Counted from the first letter of the stretch, positions 8,917-17,915 are shown. The stretch: DNA of 64,000 bases from CAIMZW01 sp037130455 (GCA_037130455.1 JBAXSZ010000004.1:1-64000), one strand, 5' to 3'. Numbers and translations are program-made. The notes: generated by a model not told the origin, from the sequence alone.

Positions 8917-9567
8917 TTACGAGAGGTGCTGCATGGCCCAGGCGTACATGGCAATGGCACCTGCCGCCGAGGCATTCATAGAGCGGGTAGATCCGTACTG
9001 CATGATTGCTAGTACCGATGTGCAAATTGCAACGGCTTCATCTGACATTCCGGCGCCTTCTTGGCCGAAGAAAAGCACGCACTTTTCTGGAAGTTCCGCA
9101 TCCTCTAATTGAGTAGAGATCGGGAGGTTGTCGATACCAATTATTGGGACCGCATTTGCATCGCACCAAGATTTGAAATCGGCAATTGTCGGATGATGCA
9201 GGACGTGCAGATACTTATCTGTGACCATTGCCCCGCGACGGTTCCAGTCCCGCTTTCCCACGATATGAACGAAGCTCACATTAAATGCATTAGCCGTTCT
9301 TACGATTGATCCGATATTTAGGTCGTGTTGCCAATTTTCTATGGCAATCTGCAGTGGGTGTCGCTTCGTATCTAAATCCGCAACAATGGCTTCAACTTTC
9401 CAATACCGGTAATGGTCTAAAACATTTCTGCGGTCACCGTTTGCCAGCAACTCTGGATCGAAATGAGCTTCTACCGGCCATGGTTCTGGCATTGGTCCGA
9501 CTCCGACCACTGGATAGAACTCTCCGGGCCCGATCTCTACTTTGCCCATTGGGGGAGGATTGGTCAT
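8917..9567 (-). CDS. SpoU/TrmH family RNA 2'-O-methyltransferase
   Basis: The 216-residue protein has all three SPOUT motifs: NIGSIVRTANAF (motif 1), LFFGQEGAGMS (motif 2) and MNASAAGAIAMYAW (motif 3, the knot region). It should methylate a ribose 2'-hydroxyl in tRNA or rRNA using S-adenosylmethionine. An N-terminal extension of about 60 residues precedes the SPOUT domain. The target nucleotide cannot be assigned. The start ATG at 9567 overlaps the stop of the deacetylase gene by 4 bases (ATGA), so expression is coupled. Confidence 0.82.
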   Translation of the reverse strand: MTNPPPMGKVEIGPGEFYPVVGVGPMPEPWPVEAHFDPELLANGDRRNVLDHYRYWKVEAIVADLDTKRHPLQIAIENWQHDLNIGSIVRTANAFNVSFVHIVGKRDWNRRGAMVTDKYLHVLHHPTIADFKSWCDANAVPIIGIDNLPISTQLEDAELPEKCVLFFGQEGAGMSDEAVAICTSVLAIMQYGSTRSMNASAAGAIAMYAWAMQHLS

Positions 9568-10673
9568 GGAATATCAACTAAGAAGTTGGAAGCAGCATCA
9601 ATCGCTGCTCGCTGATGATCGACTAATCCTTGACCAGGGTAGTTATTCACGGTCTCTCCAAACGGATCAGCTAATTTGTACGAACCAGATAGTTCTTGCA
9701 AGACAAACAAACCACAGAAGGGCGAATATACGGCGTTATAGCCACCTTCGTGCATCATGACAATTTTGTTCTGACAAACTTCAGCTGCGACATCCATTAA
9801 CGCTCGAGTCATTCTTTGGTAACCGGCAGCTGTGACCAGCATTCTTCCTAGTGGATCGAAAACACAGGAGTCAAAACCCGAAGAGACTGCGATGAGATCT
9901 GGTTTAAATTTCAAAATTGCAGGGATCACTACTTTTTCAAATGCGTATTCGTATCCGCCATTTCCAGTTCCCGGTGGAAGCGGAATATTGATATTGCTTC
10001 CGAAACCGGCACCAGTTCCACGTTCGCTTCGGTCACCTGTGTGGTGCGGAAACAATCGGTCTTGATGCATGGAGATTGTTAATACTTGGGGATCCTCTTG
10101 AAAAATATCCTGAGTTCCATTTCCATGATGAACATCCCAGTCAACAGTGACGACCCGTAGATTCGGATTCGTTTCTCTGGCGGTCAAAATGGAAATGGCT
10201 AGGTTTGAAAAGAGGCAGTAACCCATTCCGCTATCGCGTACGGCGTGATGTCCTGGCGGTCTAATCAACGCATAGCCATTTTCAATTTCCCCGGCTAATA
10301 CCGCTTTCGTTAATTCGATTGCCCCACCGGCAGCGAAGGCGGCAATATCAAAGGCGCCGCGGGCGAATGGCGTATCTAGATCGCCGCCATCCCCACCTAA
10401 ACGTGTAGCGGATTGATCCTTGATCCTTTGGATGTAACTGGCCGTATGAACTAGAGAAAGTTCGGCATCAGTTGCCGGTCGAGGTTCAATGCGATGGAGA
10501 TCTTTGACCAACCCCGAGACCACGATTAACTCGTGAATGCGCTTCTTAGTTTCGGCATTTTCGTAATTGAAGTATGGCTGAAGTCCGGCCGCAGGGTCGC
10601 TAGGTTTATCCCCTGCAAAGGTGCCAGTATCGTGCCACCCAAAGATCTCGTGATAGACGTAGCCAGTGCGCAT
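9564..10673 (-). CDS. Class II histone deacetylase-like amidohydrolase
   Basis: This 369-residue zinc amidohydrolase of the arginase/deacetylase fold has RPPGHHA (catalytic His pair), VDWDVHHGNGTQDIF (zinc ligands D and H), SSGFDS (third ligand) and HEGGYN (glycine loop). In bacteria such enzymes deacetylate acetyl-polyamines or acetyl-lysine; the class II pattern leaves both open. It heads an operon with TrmH and a GNAT acetyltransferase, so this small unit carries both an N-acetyl writer and an eraser. The start ATG at 10673 is preceded 6 bases upstream by TAAAGT, a leaderless arrangement. Confidence 0.82.
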   Translation of the reverse strand: MRTGYVYHEIFGWHDTGTFAGDKPSDPAAGLQPYFNYENAETKKRIHELIVVSGLVKDLHRIEPRPATDAELSLVHTASYIQRIKDQSATRLGGDGGDLDTPFARGAFDIAAFAAGGAIELTKAVLAGEIENGYALIRPPGHHAVRDSGMGYCLFSNLAISILTARETNPNLRVVTVDWDVHHGNGTQDIFQEDPQVLTISMHQDRLFPHHTGDRSERGTGAGFGSNINIPLPPGTGNGGYEYAFEKVVIPAILKFKPDLIAVSSGFDSCVFDPLGRMLVTAAGYQRMTRALMDVAAEVCQNKIVMMHEGGYNAVYSPFCGLFVLQELSGSYKLADPFGETVNNYPGQGLVDHQRAAIDAASNFLVDIP

Positions 10674-10679
10674 AGCAGC

Positions 10680-10685
10680 ACTTTA
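10680..10685 (-). promoter_or_regulatory. -10 box of the HDAC-like gene (leaderless)
   Basis: TAAAGT on the - strand ends 6 bases before the ATG at 10673, with no ribosome-binding site. It lies inside the 25-base gap to the divergent EamA gene, just before that gene's ribosome-binding site at 10686-10692. Confidence 0.5.
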
Positions 10686-10698
10686 GAGGGGGTTGACG

Positions 10699-11586
10699 AT
10701 GAATCGAAAGTCGTGGGCTCCTGCATACATTGCGTTGGGGTTGGTGTGGGGTTGTTCATTCATCTTCATTAAGTTGGGCTTGGAATTTCTGACTCCCAAT
10801 GGGGTGGCCTTCGCAAGATGCGCCCTAGGAGCCATGGCACTCTTGATCATCACCAGAGTACGCAAAATATCGCTTCCCCGTCAGCGAAGCGTTTGGCTCA
10901 AACTCTGGGTGGTCGCCCTCTTGCTCAATGTGATTCCTGGCGTCGCCTTTGCTTATGCCGAAGTCCGAGTCTCTTCTATTTTGGCTGGAATTATCAATGC
11001 AGCTACACCATTGATGACCTTGATCGTTATTTTGATTGCATTCAGGGAAGAACGGCCAAAGTTGTATCAGTTAGTTGGATTAGGAATTGGGGCGGTGGGT
11101 GTCCTCACCGTTTTAGGAATATGGAAAGGCATCGGTCATAACTCAACTGTCGGAATCATCGCGTTACTAGTTGCCGTCAGTTGCTATGGGGTCGCCTTCC
11201 CGTTTGCCCGTAAATATGTGTCTCCGCTGGGAATGAAATCAGAGGCCTTAGCAACCGCTCAGGTAACTTCGGCAGCAATAACGCTCTTGCCTTTCTATTT
11301 AATTGATGGAATTGCAAAAGATGAATATCGACCTGGACCCGTCTTGGCTATGTTGGCTTTAGGTATCTTAGGAACAGGTTATGCCTACATCTGGAACTTC
11401 TCTATTATTTCCCTTGCCGGGAGTTCGATCGCGAGTACCGTGACTTATATGGCCACGATAGTTGCCGTTTTCGTCGGCTGGATTTTTTTGGGAGAATCCA
11501 TCTCATGGAATCAGCCACTCGGTGGGTTCTTGGTATTGATTGGTGCAGCCGCATCACAGGGAAGATTTACTCGAAAGCGTGGTTAA
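10699..11586 (+). CDS. EamA/DMT family transporter
   Basis: The protein has about 295 residues, ten predicted membrane helices and two EamA repeats. Repeat 1 starts with ALGLVWGCSFIFIKLGLEF and repeat 2 with VSCYGVAFPFARKYV. This family exports small metabolites or amino acids; the substrate cannot be predicted. The ATG at 10699 is chosen over a TTG at 10693 because the purine run GAGGGGG (10686-10692) lies 6 bases before it. It is divergent from the HDAC-like gene, and its 3' end abuts the carboxypeptidase gene. Confidence 0.8.
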   Translation: MNRKSWAPAYIALGLVWGCSFIFIKLGLEFLTPNGVAFARCALGAMALLIITRVRKISLPRQRSVWLKLWVVALLLNVIPGVAFAYAEVRVSSILAGIINAATPLMTLIVILIAFREERPKLYQLVGLGIGAVGVLTVLGIWKGIGHNSTVGIIALLVAVSCYGVAFPFARKYVSPLGMKSEALATAQVTSAAITLLPFYLIDGIAKDEYRPGPVLAMLALGILGTGYAYIWNFSIISLAGSSIASTVTYMATIVAVFVGWIFLGESISWNQPLGGFLVLIGAAASQGRFTRKRG

Positions 11587-11587
11587 A

Positions 11588-12715
11588 GTGTTGCGTCGCA
11601 AGTTTGCAGGAGCTGGAGCGGTCTTTGCGCTTTTAGTTTCCAGCATGGCACCGGCGCAAGCGAACCTAATTCCGAAAACATTTATAGCATTAGCTAACTC
11701 ACCGCTTTTGGCAAAACCTGGAATTATTGTGATTGATCTAGCGACGGACCAAACTCTCTTTGCAAATCAACCGGATACTTTGCGCGCCCCCGCATCAGTT
11801 CTGAAGTTGGTCTCCATGGCCACAGCGCTGCACAACTTGGGCGGTGAAACGGTATTTCACACCGGCATGTTCACCACAAATAAGAACGATACTTATCTAT
11901 TAATAGGTGAAAGCGACCCTTGGCTGACGGCAAGTGCTTTCGAAGCCAAGAAATATCATCGAGCTTTTTCACCCTCCTTGATTAACGCCTTATTAGCCGC
12001 CCACCCTGGTCAGCGCACATTTTCCATTGACTATGCCGGCGTTTATGGAAAAGATATTTCCATCATTAAGCGCTACTTCTCGGGACGGGCCACATTAAAT
12101 TTTCATCTTCTGCCTTCGGTGGCCGTTGCCAAGAAAGAAGCAGATATTAAATTGGCCGGTATTGCCTCGCCAACGCTAAATGAAATCGTGCAATTCACCT
12201 TGCTCTGGTCGGACAATGTTTTGGCAGATCGTCTGGCCCGATTGGCTTCAAGGTCGTTGGGTTTTGCTGGAGATGCTCAAGGAATTCAAGCCGCATTCGA
12301 AGAAACTTTGGCATATCTAGGCGTTGAGACCGCCGGGCTAGATGTTAAAGATGGAAATGGGTTGTCTAAGGAGAACAAAATCTCGGTTCGGACCGTTGCT
12401 CAGCTTCTACTCCACATTAAAGAGGATCCGGAATTTAAAGTTATTTACGAGGGATTACCAGTAGCGGGAATTTCTGGAACCCTAAAATCTCGTTTCGTGA
12501 CTGATTCGCCTAACGCCGTCGGTTTGGTTCGGGCTAAAACTGGTTGGATCAATGGCACCGTAAGTCTGGCTGGATTTGTGATCGTGGGGGATTCTCAATA
12601 CGTCTTCACCGTCATCGCTGATCATGTCAAGCAAACTGAATATTCCCGCCAGTTGGCAAGAGAAACCATAGACAAAATGCTCGGCACAATTGCCAGACCA
12701 GCTTTAAGTCATTAA
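11588..12715 (+). CDS. dacB: D-alanyl-D-alanine carboxypeptidase, S13 (PBP4) type
   Basis: The secreted penicillin-binding protein has about 375 residues. A signal peptide (RRK, hydrophobic stretch, then APAQA) comes first. The S13 active-site set follows: SVLK (SxxK nucleophile), SDN (SxN) and KTG in AKTGWINGTVSLAG. It trims or cross-hydrolyses peptidoglycan stem peptides outside the membrane. It is shorter than many PBP4 proteins, so the inserted domain between the first two motifs is reduced. Start choice is uncertain: GTG at 11588 gives a clean signal peptide just after the EamA stop (11586), while GTG at 11579 is an in-frame alternative. Coupling to the EamA gene is likely. Confidence 0.82.
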   Translation: MLRRKFAGAGAVFALLVSSMAPAQANLIPKTFIALANSPLLAKPGIIVIDLATDQTLFANQPDTLRAPASVLKLVSMATALHNLGGETVFHTGMFTTNKNDTYLLIGESDPWLTASAFEAKKYHRAFSPSLINALLAAHPGQRTFSIDYAGVYGKDISIIKRYFSGRATLNFHLLPSVAVAKKEADIKLAGIASPTLNEIVQFTLLWSDNVLADRLARLASRSLGFAGDAQGIQAAFEETLAYLGVETAGLDVKDGNGLSKENKISVRTVAQLLLHIKEDPEFKVIYEGLPVAGISGTLKSRFVTDSPNAVGLVRAKTGWINGTVSLAGFVIVGDSQYVFTVIADHVKQTEYSRQLARETIDKMLGTIARPALSH

Positions 12716-12741
12716 TTTTCCTAATCTATGCATATTCTGAG

Positions 12742-12747
12742 TACGCT
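12742..12747 (+). promoter_or_regulatory. -10 box of ctaB (leaderless)
   Basis: TACGCT ends 6 bases before the GTG at 12754. No ribosome-binding site is present. Confidence 0.4.
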
Positions 12748-12753
12748 GACACG

Positions 12754-13620
12754 GTGACGAAATCGTTCTTTGCTCCCTACTTGGCGCTCATGAAATTGCG
12801 AGTAGTTGAACTCCTTCTAGTCACGACCCTTCCTGCCTTATTTTTGGCGGCACATGGAACTCCCCCCGTTGGCATAACGATTGCCACATTGGTCGGTGGG
12901 ACTCTGGCTGCAGGTGCAGCCAATGCATACAACATGATTATCGAAGTCGACTCTGACCGTTTAATGAGTCGAACTTCTAAGCGCCCCTTAGTTAATGATG
13001 AGATCACGAAGAAAGCCGCCCACGTTTTTGCGGCAATCATCACCTTGGTTTCGCTGACAATATTTGCAATCTGGACCACGACATTAGCTACCGTGATCAC
13101 TGCGATTGCCATCGCTTTCTACGTATTCGGATACACCATCGGTCTGAAGCGGAGAACATCTCAGAATATTGTTTGGGGTGGTATCGCCGGTTGTCTGCCG
13201 GTTCTTATTGGGTGGGCAGCTATTACCAATTCCCTCTCCCTAACGGCCTGGCTTTTCTTCTTCGTTATCTTCTTTTGGACTCCACCACATTTTTGGGCCT
13301 TAGCCATAAAGTATCGGGACGATTATGCCGCAGCGGGAATTCCCATGCTCCCCGTCGTTGCCACCATGAAATCTGTTCAAAAGCAGATGTGGTTTCACAC
13401 AGCTGGGATGATCATCACTTCGCTTGCGGTTTTATGGAGCGCCGATCTTCCGGTGTGGACCTGGATTATTTCGGTGGTTTTGGCTTTGGGTTTTGGAGTC
13501 CAGTTAGTGCGCATTGATGGTCCGGATTCGGATAGATCTGCTGCGAAACTTTTTCAATGGTCCATTACCTACTTAAGTGTCTACTCACTTCTTTTGGTAG
13601 TTGCTGTACTGATTAAGTAA
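12754..13620 (+). CDS. ctaB: Protoheme IX farnesyltransferase (heme O synthase)
   Basis: This 288-residue UbiA-type polytopic membrane protein farnesylates heme b to heme O, feeding heme-copper oxidase assembly. The first prenyl-diphosphate-binding region reads NAYNMIIEVDSDRLMSRT, followed by KRPL. The second conserved loop reads FWTPPHFWALAIKYRDDY, which is specific to CtaB/Cox10. Length is normal. It starts with GTG behind a leaderless-type -10 box and converges on metZ with 6 bases between the stops. No other oxidase gene is in the window. Confidence 0.9.
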   Translation: MTKSFFAPYLALMKLRVVELLLVTTLPALFLAAHGTPPVGITIATLVGGTLAAGAANAYNMIIEVDSDRLMSRTSKRPLVNDEITKKAAHVFAAIITLVSLTIFAIWTTTLATVITAIAIAFYVFGYTIGLKRRTSQNIVWGGIAGCLPVLIGWAAITNSLSLTAWLFFFVIFFWTPPHFWALAIKYRDDYAAAGIPMLPVVATMKSVQKQMWFHTAGMIITSLAVLWSADLPVWTWIISVVLALGFGVQLVRIDGPDSDRSAAKLFQWSITYLSVYSLLLVVAVLIK

Positions 13621-13626
13621 GTCTGC

Positions 13627-14853
13627 CTAGTTGATCGCCTGATCTAAGTCTCTAATTAAATCGGAAGAGTGCTCCAATCCAACTGAAAGTCGAACTACCG
13701 AATCAGTAATACCCATTTCCGCTCTAAGCTCTGGATCAAGCCGACGGTGCGTGGTTGAAGCCGGATGAGTGATCAAAGATTTACTATCGCCCAAGTTATT
13801 TGAGATATCGATTACCTGTAATTTATCCATCACTTTAAATAAAGAATCGGTATCACCATTGAACTCAAAACTAATGGTCGTGCCGCCACCGATCATTTGG
13901 CGCTTAGTAATTTCATAATCTGGATGTGATGTGAGCCCGGGATAGTTAACGGACTTAATTCGGGATTGTTGAGTTAAGAAATCCGCGACCAATGCTGCGT
14001 TGTCATTCATTCGGTTTACTCGCAATGAAAGTGTTTCCAAAGATTTGACCAATACCCACGCATTAAAAGCACTTAGCGTTGGGCCAGTGTGACGAATAAA
14101 TGGATTGAGGAAACCTTGGATGTAATCAAAACTTCCAAGAATTGCTCCACCCAAAACTCTTCCTTGACCGTCGATATGTTTAGTAGCGGAATACATAACC
14201 ACGTCTGCGCCAAGTTGAAGTGGCTTTTGCAGAATTGGTGATGCCATGACGTTATCGACAATCACGGTTGCCCCGACCTGGTGTGCAATTTCAGAAACCA
14301 TGGCAATATCGACAACTTCTAACATTGGATTAGTTGGTGTCTCTAGAAAAACTGCCTTTGTTTTTTGGCTTAACGCACGTTGCCAATCTTTGGGATTATT
14401 GCCTCGGACAAATTCAACCTGAACTCCCCATTTAGGTAGGAATTCTGAGAGAACGACATAACATGAGCTGAACATGGCGGCAGATGCAACTACGCGATCT
14501 CCAGCCTCAACCAAACAGGCGATAGAGGCAAACATTGCCGACATTCCGGAACCAGTTCCGACACAGAATTCCGCTCCTTCAATAGCCGCCAATCTATTTT
14601 CAAACATTGCGACAGTGGGGTTGGCAAATCTGCTGTAAAGAAAATGGTCTACTTCATCAGTAAAAGAATGAACGGCTTGTTCAGCAGAGTCATAAGTAAA
14701 TCCACTAGAAAGGTAGAGCGCTTCGCTGGTTTCGCCGAAACCAGATCTGGCTAGTCCGGCTCGTATTGCTTGTGTGTCCGGGTGCAACTCCCAGTCAGGG
14801 GCTACTCCGTGTGAATCCTGCTGATATCCCCAGGGGCGGTGGCGATGTGTCAT
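13627..14853 (-). CDS. metZ: O-succinylhomoserine sulfhydrylase (MetZ type)
   Basis: The protein has about 408 residues and is a Cys/Met-metabolism PLP enzyme. Features are SRFANPTV, GTGSGMSAMFA (PLP phosphate loop), ETPTNPMLEVVD, IVDNVMASP (the Asp contacting the PLP nitrogen) and the Schiff-base lysine in YSATKHIDGQGRVLGG. The GQGRVLGG tail favours MetZ (direct sulfhydrylation of O-succinyl- or O-acetyl-homoserine to homocysteine) over MetB. The long upstream extension to 15018 is rejected: ATG at 14853 has TACCCT 6 bases upstream and gives the usual family length. It is divergent from the ABC transporter gene across only 29 bases. Confidence 0.85.
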   Translation of the reverse strand: MTHRHRPWGYQQDSHGVAPDWELHPDTQAIRAGLARSGFGETSEALYLSSGFTYDSAEQAVHSFTDEVDHFLYSRFANPTVAMFENRLAAIEGAEFCVGTGSGMSAMFASIACLVEAGDRVVASAAMFSSCYVVLSEFLPKWGVQVEFVRGNNPKDWQRALSQKTKAVFLETPTNPMLEVVDIAMVSEIAHQVGATVIVDNVMASPILQKPLQLGADVVMYSATKHIDGQGRVLGGAILGSFDYIQGFLNPFIRHTGPTLSAFNAWVLVKSLETLSLRVNRMNDNAALVADFLTQQSRIKSVNYPGLTSHPDYEITKRQMIGGGTTISFEFNGDTDSLFKVMDKLQVIDISNNLGDSKSLITHPASTTHRRLDPELRAEMGITDSVVRLSVGLEHSSDLIRDLDQAIN

Positions 14854-14859
14854 GGGGTA

Positions 14860-14876
14860 AGGGTACTTGCTATGGT
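14860..14876. promoter_or_regulatory. Back-to-back leaderless promoters of metZ and the ABC genes
   Basis: On the - strand TACCCT (14865-14860) ends 6 bases before the metZ ATG. On the + strand TATGGT (14871-14876) ends 6 bases before the ABC ATG at 14883. The two -10 boxes are 5 bases apart, so each -35 region must lie across the other gene's -10 or start codon. Confidence 0.5.
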
Positions 14877-14882
14877 CAGGAC

Positions 14883-15791
14883 ATGGATTTCCCCGCAATA
14901 TCGGTTTCTGATCTAACAAAAAATTATGGCAATCGAAGCGCGGTTTCTCATGCGACCTTCGAAGTGCCCATGGGGACAGTCTGCGGTTTCGTTGGCCCCA
15001 ACGGTTCGGGAAAAACAACGACTATTCGCATGATTTTGTCCCTAATCTCACCTTCCAGCGGCACGGGTACGGTCTTGGGTCACAGCATTACTCATCCAGA
15101 AAAGTATCTTCCTGCGGTTGGCGCCATGATCGAAGGCCCGGCCTTTTACCCAGCTCTATCCGGTCGGGAAAATCTTAATGTCCTTGCAACGCTTGGAGGA
15201 TTTCCACTAAGTCGGGTGAACGGTTTGTTAGAACAAGTCGGTCTTGGCGAACGCGGTGGAAGTAAATTCAAAACTTATTCATTAGGTATGAAGCAACGAC
15301 TTGGCATTGCCGCGGCGCTCTTACCTAACCCCAAGTTACTTATTTTGGATGAACCTACCAATGGACTAGATCCCTCCGGAATCCAAGAAGTTCGCGAACT
15401 TATACTTGCGCTCGCAAAGTCTGGAACCACAGTATTTGTTTCGTCACATTTACTCAGCGAATTAGAAATGATTGCTGAATATATTGTGATGTTGCGTTTA
15501 GGCAAAGTTATCTTTGCCGGAAAAACCGCGACATTGTTGGGCAGACAAGCAGCAATTTTGGTTGCGCGTCCAGAGTATTCAGTTGACTTAGGTAAAATCG
15601 TCGAGATCGCAAAGAATCATGGGCATGATGTCACCGTTGAAGCTGGTGAAGCAAGAATCATTAGTGGTGCCGATTGGGCGGCACAGCTCAATCGATTGGC
15701 ATTTGAGGCGGGCGTAACCCTGGCCTCGCTAACTGCCGTTTCACCAACACTTGAAGAAACCTTCTTTGAAATGACAGGAGATTCGCAATGA
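14883..15791 (+). CDS. ABC transporter ATP-binding protein
   Basis: The protein has about 302 residues. The nucleotide-binding domain has Walker A GPNGSGKTTT, signature YSLGMKQRLGIA, Walker B LLILDEPTNGLDP and the switch histidine in FVSSHLLSE. A C-terminal extension of about 80 residues is typical of DrrA/CcmA-like exporter ATPases (bacitracin or antibiotic resistance group). It pairs with the permease gene, whose ATG overlaps its stop by 4 bases. The substrate is unknown. The ATG at 14883 is chosen because a TATGGT box lies 6 bases upstream and the NBD begins at once (ISVSDLTKNYG). Confidence 0.85.
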   Translation: MDFPAISVSDLTKNYGNRSAVSHATFEVPMGTVCGFVGPNGSGKTTTIRMILSLISPSSGTGTVLGHSITHPEKYLPAVGAMIEGPAFYPALSGRENLNVLATLGGFPLSRVNGLLEQVGLGERGGSKFKTYSLGMKQRLGIAAALLPNPKLLILDEPTNGLDPSGIQEVRELILALAKSGTTVFVSSHLLSELEMIAEYIVMLRLGKVIFAGKTATLLGRQAAILVARPEYSVDLGKIVEIAKNHGHDVTVEAGEARIISGADWAAQLNRLAFEAGVTLASLTAVSPTLEETFFEMTGDSQ

Positions 15792-16579
15792 TCCGTGTCT
15801 TTTTGGCAGAATCTCGAAAGCTTCGCCGTCCCACTTTGGTCCTGTCAACGATTCTTGCAGTCGTTGGACTTGAAGCGCTCTTTACCTCGCTGCTATATCT
15901 CCTCATCAATTCCAGAGATGGCAACAGTCGACGCGGGGAAACAATTAGCGCTAGTACCCTCTCTTTACCTAATGGTTTAGTCGCGGCCTTTAGTTCAACA
16001 GCGACACTTCTTGGAGTTGTCGCACTCTGTATTTTCGCAGCGCAAACAGCTCAGGAATATTCGCTAGGAACTTTACGCAACCTACTCGTCCGTCAACCTT
16101 CACGGATGAAGATACTGGGTGGAAAATATCTTTCGATGGCATTTTTTGCATTGATCATGGATCTCTTGGCCCTAATCGTTAGCGCCAGCATTTCATTTGG
16201 TCTGGCCGGCCATGCTCACGTAATTACAAAACTTTGGACTTCGCATGCTGGTCTGCATATTTTGGCGCAATCATTTGGCAATGTATTTCTTGCGACGCTG
16301 GGATACGGCACTTTGGGAATGATCTTGGGATTGTTGCTTCGATCACCTATCAGCTCGGTGGCGCTAGGTTCTATTTGGGTCATTTTAATTGAAAGCCTGC
16401 TTACCCTTGTGGTCAAAGGGATAGATCGCTGGCTACCGGGTCAGTTAATAGGAACCGTGGGCGGCGGCGGCATGCCAGAACTCAGTTATCAGCGCGGGTT
16501 ACTTGTAGGTGGAATCTATTTGCTTGTGGGAGGCGCCGTTGTGGCCTTTCTCTTCAAGCGCAGAGATGTATCCAATTAG
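15788..16579 (+). CDS. ABC-2 type transporter permease
   Basis: This 263-residue membrane protein has about six helices arranged as in ABC-2 permeases. A helix near the N terminus is followed by a soluble loop (residues about 40-65), then AAQTAQEYSLGTLRNLLVRQPSR, the conserved coupling segment before helix 2. It forms the membrane half of the exporter with the preceding ATPase, to which it is coupled by a 4-base ATGA overlap. The exported compound cannot be told from sequence. Confidence 0.82.
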   Translation: MIRVFLAESRKLRRPTLVLSTILAVVGLEALFTSLLYLLINSRDGNSRRGETISASTLSLPNGLVAAFSSTATLLGVVALCIFAAQTAQEYSLGTLRNLLVRQPSRMKILGGKYLSMAFFALIMDLLALIVSASISFGLAGHAHVITKLWTSHAGLHILAQSFGNVFLATLGYGTLGMILGLLLRSPISSVALGSIWVILIESLLTLVVKGIDRWLPGQLIGTVGGGGMPELSYQRGLLVGGIYLLVGGAVVAFLFKRRDVSN

Positions 16580-16621
16580 CGACACTTTGCCCTTATTCAT
16601 TAAAATTTAATTTTCACCCTT

Positions 16622-16627
16622 TACCCT
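16622..16627 (+). promoter_or_regulatory. Possible -10 box of the NlpC/P60 gene
   Basis: TACCCT would give transcription from about 16634, a leader of about 23 bases, and a purine-rich ribosome-binding site (GGGGG at 16645-16649) before the ATG at 16657. An AT-rich tract (16600-16615) lies just upstream. This is the leadered arrangement, unlike most promoters in the window. Confidence 0.3.
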
Positions 16628-16656
16628 TGGGACATTCCTTCCCTGGGGGTTCATTG

Positions 16657-17910
16657 ATGGTATCTCGTTTCGGCAATAGAGCCGTCGCCGTAACCTGGTC
16701 CTCGCGCGCGCTATCGGTGGTCGCACTTGTAACTATTTCAGCTTTGGCATTTGGTATGACTACTCAGAGCGCCGAAGCGAAGACCCGCAAACCAACGCTG
16801 GCCGAAATTTCCGCGGCTAAAGCAATTGAGGCCGCCAAGGCCGCTGCCGCTGCAGCTGCAACAAACCAATTGCATTCAGCTACAACAACGTTGCAACAAT
16901 TAACGGCAGTAGCTGACCAAACGCGAGCCAGATATCAACATGCGCAGGTAGTACTAGCGCAGGCGATATCAGTTTCACAGGCAGCAGCCGCCCATGCCGC
17001 GATTACTCAAGCAGCAGTAGCGGATGCAAACCGAACTATTGGAAAGATGGCGACCAACGCCTACATCATGGGTAGTGGATTTACCGATTTAGATTCGGTA
17101 TTGCATGCCAACGGTCCTCAAGATTTAATTGATCGCCTTTCCACACTTAACTCACTCGGGGCTAACAATTCAACGGCGCTTAAGCGATTTGAGAATGCAT
17201 CAACAGCGGCGAAGGCCGCAAAAGCGGCAGCTGATAAAGCAAAAGCGGCACAAGTAATTGCAACTAATAAAGTAGCTTCAGCAAAAGCGGCAGCTGATGA
17301 TGCCAAGGCAGCACAGGCAAAAGAAGTTGCTCGACTCTCTAACGTTCAATCGCAATTGATGCAGGAATTGAGCAGCGCAAAACGAATTCGATTAACGCTT
17401 GAACAACAGCGCCAATTAGCACTTTTAGAAGAGGCAAACGCAAATATTGCGGCCAATACAAAAGGACAGAAATCAATCTGGCCAGATCGTGGATTCAAAG
17501 GGCGCACCACGATTCGATCTACCGATTCCATCCGAGCCAAAGCCGTGGCATACGCTCGTACTCAAGTTTTAGCCCGAAAGCCTTACGTTTGGGGCGCACA
17601 AGGTCCTAATTCATATGACTGCTCTGGTCTGGTCTATGCCGCCTACAAATCTGCAGGCTTGGGATATCCAAATTGGTCCAGATTAAATGCCGCTCTCTAC
17701 TTTGTGGATTCCATGCGAGTTCCACTGACTCAATTAATTCCTGGGGATTTACTTTTCTATTCCTATGACGGAACCGTTGGCAGTATTCACCACATCACCA
17801 TTTATGCCGGAAATGGAATGATGTGGCAAGCCAATTCGCGTGCCACCGGTTTGACCTTCGCCAACATCTACAGCATCAAGGGCTTGATGCCTTCTGGTGG
17901 GCGGGTTTAA
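16657..17910 (+). CDS. Secreted NlpC/P60 peptidoglycan hydrolase
   Basis: The protein has about 417 residues and resembles the RipA/P60 group. An N-terminal signal sequence ends near QSAEA. A long alanine-rich coiled coil (about residues 45-270) follows, then a C-terminal NlpC/P60 domain with the catalytic Cys at about residue 322 (SYDCSGLVY) and His at about 378 (SIHHITIYAG). It should cleave stem-peptide bonds and act in daughter-cell separation or wall remodelling. The coiled coil probably holds the enzyme inactive or targets it to a divisome partner. The ATG at 16657 is supported by a GGGGG ribosome-binding site and by the signal peptide. Confidence 0.85.
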   Translation: MVSRFGNRAVAVTWSSRALSVVALVTISALAFGMTTQSAEAKTRKPTLAEISAAKAIEAAKAAAAAAATNQLHSATTTLQQLTAVADQTRARYQHAQVVLAQAISVSQAAAAHAAITQAAVADANRTIGKMATNAYIMGSGFTDLDSVLHANGPQDLIDRLSTLNSLGANNSTALKRFENASTAAKAAKAAADKAKAAQVIATNKVASAKAAADDAKAAQAKEVARLSNVQSQLMQELSSAKRIRLTLEQQRQLALLEEANANIAANTKGQKSIWPDRGFKGRTTIRSTDSIRAKAVAYARTQVLARKPYVWGAQGPNSYDCSGLVYAAYKSAGLGYPNWSRLNAALYFVDSMRVPLTQLIPGDLLFYSYDGTVGSIHHITIYAGNGMMWQANSRATGLTFANIYSIKGLMPSGGRV

Positions 17911-17915
17911 TTAAC

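Noticed and set aside
16580..16656. c-di-AMP (ydaO) riboswitch before the NlpC/P60 gene
   Set aside because: Such riboswitches are common before cell-wall hydrolase genes in Actinobacteria, but the gap is only 77 bases and shows no matching conserved core.
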